A stretch of DNA of 64,000 nt, from NCBI GenBank assembly GCA_910589305.1, contig CAJUTV010000004.1:15890-79889 (forward strand), written 5' to 3'. This document shows positions 34,517 through 42,801 of this stretch, one piece after another. Position 1 is the stretch's first letter, and every line of letters starts with the position of its first letter. The stretch comes from an uncultured Lachnospira sp. GTDB lineage: Bacteria > Bacillota > Clostridia > Lachnospirales > Lachnospiraceae. Position numbers and translations under genes: made by a program. Under the pieces are notes generated by a model, which saw only the letters and a list, made by a program, of their open reading frames with translations, was not told the origin of the DNA and searched no databases.

Positions 34517-37060
34517 ATGGAAAGAAAGACAAGGGGTTTTTTATGGATAAGTGCAATTTGCTTAGTACTTTTAAGCACAATGGTCTTTTTAGTATTGGCT
34601 GAGGTGATGAGTGAAAAAAGTGAAGCAACATTAAACAATGTCAGCGAAACATATATGTCAGGAATAAATGAACAGTTATTGAAAAAATTTGAAGCACTGA
34701 TTTCACAGCAATTTAAACAGATAGATGGAACTATAAAGAGGGTTGAGGAAGAAAATATTGATAATCAGGAAGAATTATGGGATGAATTGGCATTGTGTGC
34801 CAAAGTCCGTGATTTTTCTTATTTAGCACTTTATAAAAAAGATGGAACAGGAAATATCCTTTATGGAGATAATATACAAGCTGTTGACCAAAATGAGTTT
34901 TTAAACATGTTAAAACAAACAGATATAAAGGTAAGCAGTGGTATTGCTCCAAATGGTGATAAGCTTTTTTTGCTGGCAGTGGAGGCAAAATATCCAATGG
35001 CTGATGGAACACCAAGTGATGTTTTGGTTGCAGGAATATCTATGGACTTCTTAGGAGAAACATTGAAATTAGACGAAGAGAACGCCACATTGATTTCTCA
35101 TATTATTGATAATGATGGTGATTTTATGGTGCGAAGCGGGGATGCGTATCGAGAAAATTATTTTGAGCGTATTCATGCTATTTTTGAATCACATAATGGA
35201 AAGACACCACAGCAGTATGAGCAAGAGCTAAAAGAGGCGATTGCTGCCAATAGAACATATACGGCATGTGTAATGATTGAGGGACAGCATAGAAATATTT
35301 ATTGTTCTAGCATAGATAATACAAATTGGTTTTTGTTGTCTGTTATGCCACATGGAGCTTTAGATACTGCTATTACTTCTCTGGAATCTGTGCGTCAGTA
35401 TATGATGCTTCTTTCAGGCGGTATTATTTTATTAGGTTTTGTTATTGTCTTTATTTTTTATTATAGAATGACTCAAAAACAATTGATTGATTTATATGAA
35501 GCACAGCAAGAAGCTGCTAAAGCAAATCAAGCAAAGAGTGAATTTTTATCAAGTATGAGCCATGATATTCGTACACCAATGAATGGTATTGTTGGTATGA
35601 CTGCCATCGCTCAGGCTAATATTAATGACCCTGATAGAGTGACACACTGTCTGGCTAAAATTGCTTTGTCAAGTAAACATTTGCTTGGATTGATTAATGA
35701 TGTATTGGATATGTCTAAAATTGAGAGTGGAAAGCTATCATTAAACAATAATATGGTTTCACTTCGAGATACGATGGACAGTATTGTCAATATTTCACAG
35801 CCGCAAATAAAGGCAAAACATCAAAAATTTGATATATTTATTCAAAATATTCAGACTGAAAATGTTTATTGTGACAGTGTACGACTAAATCAAGTTTTGC
35901 TTAATTTAATGTCTAATGCAATAAAATTTACGCCTGAGAATGGAATGGTTAATGTTTATTTAGAACAAGAAAATTCTCCGCTTGGAGAAGATTATGTGCG
36001 CTGTCATTTTCGAGTAAAAGACAGTGGTATTGGAATGACACCAGAATTTCAAAAAACAATTTTTGAGCGTTTTACCAGAGAGCAAAATCAGCAGGTACAT
36101 AAGACAGAAGGCAGCGGACTTGGAATGGCAATTACAAAAGCGATTGTTGATGCCATGAAAGGTACAATTGAGCTGCAAAGTGAACCTGGCATGGGCAGTG
36201 AATTTCATATTACATTAGATTTTGAGAAAGCTACTGTAAAAGAAATTGATATGGTGCTTCCTCCTTGGAAGATGCTTGTTGTTGATGATGACGAAGAACT
36301 TTGTAAGAGTGCCATTTTGTCATTAAAGGAAATTGGCATCACTGCTGATTGGGCATCCGGCGGAAAGATGGCAGTTCAGATGGCAAGACAGCATCATGCG
36401 AAGTCCGATGACTATCAGATTATATTGTTGGATTGGAAGATGCCGGATATGGATGGCTTAGAGACAACGAGAGAGCTGCGTAAACATTTAGGAGAGAATG
36501 TTCCTATTCTTATTATTTCTGCATATGATTGGAGCGATATAGAGACAGAAGCTAAAGAAGCAGGGATTCAAGGATTTATTTCTAAGCCGCTGTTTAAGTC
36601 TAATCTGTTCTTGGGGCTTAGTTCGTATATGCTAGATAGTGAAGAAAGTGAAAAACAAGAGAAGGAACACCAGAAACGTTTTGTAGGCAGACATATTCTC
36701 TTGGCAGAAGATAATGACTTAAACTGGGAAATTGCTGAAGAAATTTTGACAGAAGCAGGTCTTGAGCTAGAACGAGCAGAGAATGGACAGATTTGTATAG
36801 AAAAGTTTGAGCAGTCCGAAATTGGATTTTATGATGCTGTTTTAATGGATATTCGTATGCCTGTTATGAATGGATACGATGCGACTAAGGGTATTCGAGC
36901 ATTGCAACGTGTCGATGCTAATTTACCAATTATTGCTATGACAGCCGATGCTTTTTCAGAGGATATTCAGCGCAGTTTAGACAGCGGCATGAATGAGCAT
37001 ATAGCAAAGCCGATAGATATAAACCGACTAATGCAAATTTTAGAAAAATATTTGGATTAA
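34517..37060 (+). CDS. Hybrid sensor histidine kinase with two receiver domains
   Basis: This 847-residue protein has two membrane spans (about 8-28 and 290-312) around an extracellular Cache-like sensor. HisKA follows (FLSSMSHDIRTPMNGIVGM), then HATPase (NLMSNAIKFTPENG; GSGLGMAITKAI). Receiver 1 (MLVVDDDEELC; LLDWKMPDMDG) and receiver 2 (ILLAEDNDLN; LMDIRMPVMNG) complete it. Signals would pass along an internal His-Asp relay; no Hpt or output domain is present, so the partner lies elsewhere. Gut anaerobes carry many such kinases. A repeat-derived hairpin serves as terminator. Confidence 0.92.
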   Translation: MERKTRGFLWISAICLVLLSTMVFLVLAEVMSEKSEATLNNVSETYMSGINEQLLKKFEALISQQFKQIDGTIKRVEEENIDNQEELWDELALCAKVRDFSYLALYKKDGTGNILYGDNIQAVDQNEFLNMLKQTDIKVSSGIAPNGDKLFLLAVEAKYPMADGTPSDVLVAGISMDFLGETLKLDEENATLISHIIDNDGDFMVRSGDAYRENYFERIHAIFESHNGKTPQQYEQELKEAIAANRTYTACVMIEGQHRNIYCSSIDNTNWFLLSVMPHGALDTAITSLESVRQYMMLLSGGIILLGFVIVFIFYYRMTQKQLIDLYEAQQEAAKANQAKSEFLSSMSHDIRTPMNGIVGMTAIAQANINDPDRVTHCLAKIALSSKHLLGLINDVLDMSKIESGKLSLNNNMVSLRDTMDSIVNISQPQIKAKHQKFDIFIQNIQTENVYCDSVRLNQVLLNLMSNAIKFTPENGMVNVYLEQENSPLGEDYVRCHFRVKDSGIGMTPEFQKTIFERFTREQNQQVHKTEGSGLGMAITKAIVDAMKGTIELQSEPGMGSEFHITLDFEKATVKEIDMVLPPWKMLVVDDDEELCKSAILSLKEIGITADWASGGKMAVQMARQHHAKSDDYQIILLDWKMPDMDGLETTRELRKHLGENVPILIISAYDWSDIETEAKEAGIQGFISKPLFKSNLFLGLSSYMLDSEESEKQEKEHQKRFVGRHILLAEDNDLNWEIAEEILTEAGLELERAENGQICIEKFEQSEIGFYDAVLMDIRMPVMNGYDATKGIRALQRVDANLPIIAMTADAFSEDIQRSLDSGMNEHIAKPIDINRLMQILEKYLD

Positions 37061-37067
37061 TTGTTCA

Positions 37068-37190
37068 TTTAACATTATTAAGGAAGTTCCCCCACCTTAA
37101 TGCCTTAGAGGCATAGGTGGGGGATTTTTGTTGCCAGAGTAGTCCGATGGTTTGAGCAAGTGGAGCAACAAAGTATAAATATCTGCTTTG
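37068..37190 (+). repeat. Dispersed hairpin repeat, copy 4 (divergent), serving as terminator
   Basis: CCCCCACC/GGTGGGGG with inner ATGCC/GGCAT is followed by ATTTTTG 8 bp after the hybrid-kinase stop codon. Downstream it continues with GATGGTTTGAGCAAGTGGAG and TAAATATCTGCTTTGAC, diverged from the copies at 31413 and 50843. Confidence 0.75.
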
Positions 37191-37372
37191 ACTATAATTA
37201 GACTAAATAAATTTTTAGCATTCATTTTTATTATTTACATTAATAAATAAATTTTGCACCTAAAATAAAGTATTTCACGATTTACAATCTAAAATATATC
37301 CATGTATGACGATATAATAATACAGAAGAGGTTTTGAACCTTCTATTTATGGTAGATAATCTGTCGAGATAG

Positions 37373-37442
37373 AAAGGAGAACAGTTGCGCTTTCCATGAT
37401 TTATTATTTAAAGGCAGTGGTTTTTGCAACTCAATTAAACTT
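37373..37442 (+). promoter_or_regulatory. Detached Shine-Dalgarno with intervening inverted repeat (case C)
   Basis: AAAGGAG (37373-37379), 3 nt, AGTTGC (37383-37388) pairing with GCAACT (37426-37431), then 11 nt to ATG 37443. There is no other ribosome binding site for the gene. Confidence 0.55.
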
Positions 37443-38168
37443 ATGAAAATAGCAGTCTGTGATGAGGACAAAATGGTCAGAGACGATATTGTTTACCTGA
37501 TAAAAAAACAGATTCCTGATGTGGATATTTTTACTTTTGTATCAGGGGAAGAACTAATAGATTGTGGTGAAGATTTTGATATTTCCTTTATTGATATTGA
37601 AATGGAAAAAATGACAGGTATTGACACTGCAAAGAAAATTAGAGCGAAGCAAGAAAGACAAGGAAAAATAAAAAGCATTATTATTTTTATTACAAAATAT
37701 AGCGACTATATGGAATCGGCTTTTGATGTAAATGCTTACCATTATTTACTAAAACCCATTGATAATGAAAAATTTTCAGAAGTGTTAAAACGGGCATGGA
37801 AAGATATCACAAGAACTAGTGAAAGAACTAGTAAATATATTATGGTTAAAAGTTTTGGCATACAGCATAAAATTTTTGTTAAAGATATTTACTATATAGA
37901 AAGTAATAATAAAAAAGTTATAATACATACAAAAGATGGGATTATAGCAAGTTATGGCAGAATGGATGAATTAGAAAGTTTATTAGGTGATGAATTTTAT
38001 CGTTGTCATCGCTGTTATTTAGTCAATATGGAAAATATATCTGCTTATAGTGCAGATATGGTTAAAGTGTCCAATGGAGATAAATTGATTCTTGCAAAGA
38101 AAAAACATAAAGATTTTGTAAAAAAGTATATGATATATGCAGAAAATGAAGGTTTTATTTATATTTAA
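37443..38168 (+). CDS. LytTR response regulator without adjacent kinase
   Basis: This 241-residue protein has a receiver domain (CDEDKM near residue 8; phospho-Asp in SFIDIEME) and a LytTR DNA-binding domain (FYRCHRCYLVNMENI). No kinase gene is adjacent; the hybrid kinase upstream has its own receivers and an intervening repeat. Translation start ATG 37443 has no local ribosome binding site and likely uses the detached site at 37373. Confidence 0.9.
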   Translation: MKIAVCDEDKMVRDDIVYLIKKQIPDVDIFTFVSGEELIDCGEDFDISFIDIEMEKMTGIDTAKKIRAKQERQGKIKSIIIFITKYSDYMESAFDVNAYHYLLKPIDNEKFSEVLKRAWKDITRTSERTSKYIMVKSFGIQHKIFVKDIYYIESNNKKVIIHTKDGIIASYGRMDELESLLGDEFYRCHRCYLVNMENISAYSADMVKVSNGDKLILAKKKHKDFVKKYMIYAENEGFIYI

Positions 38169-38351
38169 TTTTTGGGATAAGGGGGTGGTAATGGCAGGTA
38201 GGATTTAGAATTTTAAGTAAAATAACATGCTTGGACCGTAAGGAGAGCATAAGGGTTCCAAACGACGGAAGAACCCTAAAAATGTAGTTTTTGCTAATAA
38301 TGATTGATTTTGGCAAAAAAATTTGCAGATTGTGAAAGGAGAATTGATAAA

Positions 38352-38900
38352 TTGAGTATTAATGGAATTACTACAACAAGTTACATAACAGGATATGCAA
38401 ATAGAAGAGTGAATAATAATTCTTCTAGTCCAGTGCATCATCAAGCAATTGTAAACCAACCAAGCAAAATGATTACACTTCATATTTCAAAAGAAAATGA
38501 CCCAGATGGCAAGTCTATTGGTTCAATGGCAGATGAAAATTGTTCTGTTACCGTTTATAAGCCAAATGATTTTGACCCAGCTAATCCTGTGTATAGAGTA
38601 AAGGTATGGGACGAAGAGGGAAATGTAACAGAGCGTATGGTGGATATCTCAAAAGTTGACCCTAAATCTTGTGATACAATTGATATGTTTGCTTATTCTA
38701 GTCATTTGACGGACAGCGGTGAGTGTAAGGATGCACAGAGTGCATTTTTGGGAATACCTCATTTTGAGGGGTACAATAAATTATTTGATAAAAAGGATTG
38801 GTTTGTTCCTTTAAAAAATATGATGCAGATGCAATATGATGCTGGTAATTTAAAGGGATATTGGGATTTTAAAAAATTTTGGGATTTCTTGACGAAATAA
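38352..38900 (+). CDS. Lachnospiraceae-type protein, function unknown
   Basis: This protein of about 182 residues starts at TTG 38352 (LSINGITTTSYITG), with AAAGGAG 10 nt upstream; longer in-frame starts lack a site. The central DFDPANPVYRVKVWDEEGNV and VDISKVDPKSCDTIDMFAY and the C-terminal QMQYDAGNLKGYWDFKKFW are phrases I recall from a multicopy family of Lachnospiraceae hypotheticals. There is no signal peptide. A hairpin, AGGGTT/AACCCT at 38253-38279, lies upstream. Role unknown. Confidence 0.72.
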   Translation: MSINGITTTSYITGYANRRVNNNSSSPVHHQAIVNQPSKMITLHISKENDPDGKSIGSMADENCSVTVYKPNDFDPANPVYRVKVWDEEGNVTERMVDISKVDPKSCDTIDMFAYSSHLTDSGECKDAQSAFLGIPHFEGYNKLFDKKDWFVPLKNMMQMQYDAGNLKGYWDFKKFWDFLTK

Positions 38901-39085
38901 TAATATTAAGCTAAAATTGTTAGGTAATTGTGAAGCGACAGATTGCAAGTATTTATTTGGTATGATGTGCTTTACAGTTACCTAAAATGAACTTTATTAG
39001 AAGTATGGCAATAAAGTTATAGGCAAGTAATAAAACAGCTAGTTCTGATTTACTTGATAATATATGATGTGAGGAAATAAAAAGT

Positions 39086-39655
39086 ATGATTTTATGTTAT
39101 ATCTATGAAAACATGGCAGATTTTGAAATTACATTATTGCTGCATCGATTAAGAAATACAGGAAAAAAGACTTGTGTATATATTTCGGATAGCTTCAATT
39201 TAATAAAGGCACAATCTGGACTGACTTATATGGCAGATAAGACAATTAATGATATAAAGGATATATCGGATGTAGAAGCATTGATTATTCCTGGAGGACC
39301 TATTAATAATCAACAAAATGGAATATGCAGTTTAGTTCAAGAGCTGATAAAGCAAAATAAGTTAGTCGCAGCTATTTGTTTTGCACCTCAATTCTTGGGA
39401 AGAGCAGGGATATTAACTCAGTATAAATTTACAACTTCATGTTCGGCTGAAAAAATAGTTCAGCTTGGTGTAAATGACCCATTTTGTTGGGAAAATTATT
39501 TGAATCAAAGAACGGTAGTTGATAGAAATGTAATAACAGCACAAGGCTTTGCTTTTGTTGATTTTGCAGTAGAAGTATGTAAATATCTTCATATATTTGA
39601 GAGTGAATTACAGTTAGAACAACAATTATTGCGGTTGAAAGCAGATACAATGTAA
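39086..39655 (+). CDS. DJ-1/PfpI family protein
   Basis: This 189-residue protein has the DJ-1/PfpI class I amidotransferase-like fold: ALIIPGGP (about residues 69-76) and the nucleophile elbow AAICFAPQFLGRAGIL with the reactive cysteine. Family members are glyoxalases, deglycase-like or stress proteins and chaperones; the particular activity cannot be told. GAGGAA precedes ATG at about 10 nt. Monocistronic, followed by a degenerate repeat end and a hairpin. Confidence 0.88.
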   Translation: MILCYIYENMADFEITLLLHRLRNTGKKTCVYISDSFNLIKAQSGLTYMADKTINDIKDISDVEALIIPGGPINNQQNGICSLVQELIKQNKLVAAICFAPQFLGRAGILTQYKFTTSCSAEKIVQLGVNDPFCWENYLNQRTVVDRNVITAQGFAFVDFAVEVCKYLHIFESELQLEQQLLRLKADTM

Positions 39656-39793
39656 TGGTGAATTGAGTGGAGCGGATAGTTGCAATCCATTTCACTATTT
39701 ATTTATAAAATAAAGATAAGAAATTTAAGAAGTGTTAAAAAGCAAAGTATTAAGAGGGCTGCTGCAAAAAAATTTTATAAGATTAAAATAATA

Positions 39794-39886
39794 AGGGATT
39801 GTCAAAATGAATACGTTTTATAAGATGTGTGGCAGATTATTTTGCAAACATCAACATTTTTATAGAACGTTTCTTTGACAATCCCT
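39794..39886. terminator. Long imperfect inverted repeat, bidirectional terminator or relic element
   Basis: AGGGATTGTCAAA (39794-39806) pairs with TTTGACAATCCCT (39874-39886), with further pairing ACGTTTTATAA/TTATAGAACGT inside. It sits between convergent genes. At 93 bp it is longer than needed for a terminator and could be a small inverted-repeat element. Confidence 0.65.
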
Positions 39887-39909
39887 CTATTTGTAATAAT
39901 TTATGAACC

Positions 39910-40677
39910 TTATTGAAAAAGCTTTGCTAATCGTTTTTCTTCATTTTCTACTTTTTTCTTTTGCATTAAAAGAGAGTACTGAAGAAGAACTTGATTTTTC
40001 TTTTGTTCAGATATTGCTTGAGGAAAATCTAAATCTTCAATTCTGCTCTTAGACTGTGTTGAGTAAAAAGCAGCACTTTTGTTATAATTCATAGCATAGT
40101 CAAGCCCATTTGACTGAGCTCCCATACTGCTTCGCGCACTGTTTACCTTAGATATTGCATTGTCAATCGTATCAATCGAAAAATCTTTTGTAAGGTCATA
40201 GCCTTTTATTCCAAGTGCATCGAGTGTGGCATCTGCCATATCAATAGAAGTGCTGTTGCCATTGCCATCAGTTGCTAAATGAAATTTGGATTTGCTGCCA
40301 TCAAGAAGCGGAATGGTATTGTAATTGGTATTTTTTGCTACATCTTTAATTCCGTCAATTAACTGTTCAACTTCATATTGCATAGCTTGCCTGTCACTGT
40401 CGGATACTGTCGCTGTATTTGCTGCAGAAACGGACAATTCTCGTATTCTTTGAAGATAATCATTGATGCTGCCTAGTGCTTGGTCTGCTATATTTAGTGC
40501 GTCTTTTGCAGAAGCCATGTTATTGGTTCCTTTTTCGTAGCCCTTAATTTGCGCCTCTTGCTTTTCTGCAATAGCAAGCCCTGCTGCATCATCTGCACTT
40601 TTGTTGATTCGCTTTCCGCTTGAAAGACTTTCATAGCCTCTTCCTACGGCATTTGAAATTCCTGAAATAGAACTCAT
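39910..40677 (-). CDS. Flagellin-like protein
   Basis: This 255-residue protein has the D0/D1 flagellin N-terminal pattern (SSGKRINKSADDAAGLAIAEK; IQRIRELSVSAANT variant QRIRELSVSA). The C-terminal D1 is reduced and the tail (QVLLQYSLLMQKKKVENEEKRLAKLF) departs from the usual LL-ending of flagellin. It is shorter than most major flagellins, so a minor filament, hook-associated or specialised secreted protein is possible. AAAGGAG precedes ATG. No other flagellar structural gene is nearby; a PilZ gene lies upstream. Confidence 0.8.
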   Translation of the reverse strand: MSSISGISNAVGRGYESLSSGKRINKSADDAAGLAIAEKQEAQIKGYEKGTNNMASAKDALNIADQALGSINDYLQRIRELSVSAANTATVSDSDRQAMQYEVEQLIDGIKDVAKNTNYNTIPLLDGSKSKFHLATDGNGNSTSIDMADATLDALGIKGYDLTKDFSIDTIDNAISKVNSARSSMGAQSNGLDYAMNYNKSAAFYSTQSKSRIEDLDFPQAISEQKKNQVLLQYSLLMQKKKVENEEKRLAKLFQ

Positions 40678-40871
40678 AAGACATTCTCCTTTCTGTTATA
40701 ATCGTTTTAAATCGTTATGAAACTTAAATCATTATCATATACAGTAAAAATAAATAATTTATCATCTGTATATGGGTTCTATTTGTGTTTATAAATGTTT
40801 TTTTTATTATAATACATTCGGAAATATATGGCAATAGTACGTTTTCTTTTTATAGTTGAGAAAGAAAAATT

Positions 40872-41273
40872 TTATTTTTTTATCTTTTTTCTTATGATTA
40901 AATAAATTGTTTTAACACCGATAAATATTAAAAAAAATATAATAAAACCAGAAATACCAAATACAATATCTTCAAAATCCAACAATCCAGTATTTGTAAC
41001 TTCTTGTCCAATCTCTATAGAAAATATCAACATTAACATAAATGTGACAACGTATAGAAATGTAATGGACATGATATTTTTTTTGCTTAAATATTTAAAG
41101 AGAGGATATGTTATTAAAACCATAAACATTCCTAAAGTACCCATCACAATAAAATGAAGTTCTTTATCGGTAAATGGGTTTGCAAGATTATCGTTTAAAC
41201 GCATTATATAATCATGGACTTTAGCAATAATCATGGTTATATCATATAGAAATTGTTTGATAAATGTACTCAT
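40872..41273 (-). CDS. Small membrane protein, VanZ-like pattern
   Basis: This 133-residue protein has three membrane spans (about 43-62, 69-88 and 105-127). The segment IEIGQEVTNTGLLDFEDIVFGISGF resembles the VanZ-family pattern (E..Q.......D..D...G..G). VanZ proteins affect glycopeptide susceptibility by unknown means. Its ATG overlaps the PilZ gene stop by 4 bp, so the two are translationally coupled. Function uncertain. Confidence 0.65.
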   Translation of the reverse strand: MSTFIKQFLYDITMIIAKVHDYIMRLNDNLANPFTDKELHFIVMGTLGMFMVLITYPLFKYLSKKNIMSITFLYVVTFMLMLIFSIEIGQEVTNTGLLDFEDIVFGISGFIIFFLIFIGVKTIYLIIRKKIKK

Positions 41274-41641
41274 TTGTTTTGTTCAGCGGCTTCGGCAGCA
41301 GCTTCAAATTCATCAAATATGTAGTTAAATACAGAAGGCATACCAACAAATTCACACCCATATGAATATACATCAGGTTCATCTGTCACTTGACTTCGGA
41401 GAATTTTTACAACACAGTAAAGAATATCATCTTCAGAGTTGCCAAGCTGTAAGGCGGCATTAAAATAAAATCCTTCTGGAAATACACCTTTAGAAATAAA
41501 ACCGATTCCGCTTCTTGATACATTAATAACGGTAATAGGTGCCTCGATATTGTCAACTTTGATATTATTTTGTTTAAATATAGATGAAATGGTGAGTGTC
41601 AAATGTGCTGGTATACGTTTAAATCTGCGTTTTTCTAACAT
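41270..41641 (-). CDS. PilZ domain protein, cyclic-di-GMP binding candidate
   Basis: This 123-residue protein consists essentially of a PilZ domain: RRFKRIP at the N-terminus provides the RxxxR motif, and NVSRSGIGF the (D/N)xSxxG motif. Both c-di-GMP contact motifs are present. It would act as a cytoplasmic c-di-GMP receptor, perhaps tuning motility or surface functions with the coupled membrane protein downstream. GGGAGGATG precedes the ATG. Confidence 0.88.
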   Translation of the reverse strand: MLEKRRFKRIPAHLTLTISSIFKQNNIKVDNIEAPITVINVSRSGIGFISKGVFPEGFYFNAALQLGNSEDDILYCVVKILRSQVTDEPDVYSYGCEFVGMPSVFNYIFDEFEAAAEAAEQNK

Positions 41642-41801
41642 AACATCCTCCCTTTTTATTTAACGTTTATTAAAGAATTATACATTTTATATCTAATGTA
41701 TAATTTATCATACACTCACATTGGTAAATATGCAAGTATATGATGAAAATAATATTTTTACTATAAAATTATTTTTAGTGAAAAATATAAAAGAGATTGT
41801 A

Positions 41802-41830
41802 TTGATTTTAGCGTTTTAGTGTTATATACT
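41802..41830 (+). promoter_or_regulatory. SigmaA promoter of the pur cluster
   Basis: TTGATT (41802-41807), a 17-nt spacer and TATACT (41825-41830) lie 68 nt before the purC start. I see no purine riboswitch in the leader. Confidence 0.7.
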
Positions 41831-41898
41831 ACAAAAGGTTGTATTAATGATTTATAAATTGCTGCAATCACATTTAAGAGAAAGAAAGGTACAATTTC

Positions 41899-42777
41899 AT
41901 GGAAGAGTTAAAGTTGCTTTATAAGGGAAAAGTAAGAGAAGTGTATGATAATGATGACAGTTTGATTATGGTTGCTACAGACCGAATATCAGCATTTGAC
42001 AACATTTTAAAGAATAAAATAACAGACAAAGGTGCGGTATTAACACAGATGTCTAAGTTTTGGTTTGACCTGACAAAGGATATTATACCAAATCATATGA
42101 TATCGGTTGATGTTAATGATATGCCTGCATTTTTTCATAAAGAGGAATATATTGGCAATAGCATGAAATGTAAAAAGTTACAGATGCTTCCTATTGAATG
42201 TATCGTAAGAGGATATATAACAGGCAGTGGCTGGGAAAGCTATAAAAAATGCGGGGAAGTATGTGGAATTAAGCTTCCAGAAGGATTGATAGAATCCGAT
42301 AAGCTTCCAGAACCAATCTATACGCCAAGCACAAAGGCAGAGATAGGTGACCATGATGAGAATATTTCATTTGAAAAAAGCATTGAAGTGCTTGAGAAAA
42401 AATATCCAGGAAAAGGTCAGGAATATGCTGTTAAGTTAAAAGATGCAACAATTGCGCTCTACAAGAAATGTGCTGATTATGCTTTGAGCAAAGGCATTAT
42501 AATAGCTGATACAAAATTTGAGTTTGGATTGGACGAAAATGGTGAGATTTTATTGGCAGATGAAGTGCTTACACCAGACAGCTCAAGATTTTGGCCATTG
42601 GAAGGATACAAGGCAGGACAGGGACAGCCTTCTTTTGATAAGCAGTTTGTAAGGGATTGGCTTAAGGCAAATCCAGATAATGACCTTCTTTTGCCAGATG
42701 AAGTTGTTGATAAGACTATTGCAAAATATAAAGAAGCATATGAATTGCTTACAGGTAAGCCATTTTCAAGAAGTTAA
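41899..42777 (+). CDS. purC: Phosphoribosylaminoimidazole-succinocarboxamide synthase
   Basis: This enzyme joins CAIR and aspartate with ATP to give SAICAR in purine synthesis. The 292-residue protein shows LLYKGKVREVY, MVATDRISAFD, IECIVRGYITGSGW and DTKFEFG, the family signatures. Length matches the long (about 290) SAICAR synthase type. GAAAGG precedes the ATG. First gene of a purC-purF pair with purB following. Confidence 0.96.
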   Translation: MEELKLLYKGKVREVYDNDDSLIMVATDRISAFDNILKNKITDKGAVLTQMSKFWFDLTKDIIPNHMISVDVNDMPAFFHKEEYIGNSMKCKKLQMLPIECIVRGYITGSGWESYKKCGEVCGIKLPEGLIESDKLPEPIYTPSTKAEIGDHDENISFEKSIEVLEKKYPGKGQEYAVKLKDATIALYKKCADYALSKGIIIADTKFEFGLDENGEILLADEVLTPDSSRFWPLEGYKAGQGQPSFDKQFVRDWLKANPDNDLLLPDEVVDKTIAKYKEAYELLTGKPFSRS

Positions 42778-42801
42778 AAGATATAAATAAGAGGAGATGA
42801 C

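Noticed and set aside
38253..38279. Fifth detached Shine-Dalgarno/hairpin leader upstream of 38352
   Set aside because: The hairpin AGGGTT/AACCCT follows a GTAAGGAG, but the ATG after it is followed at once by TAG, and 38352 has its own AAAGGAG at normal spacing.
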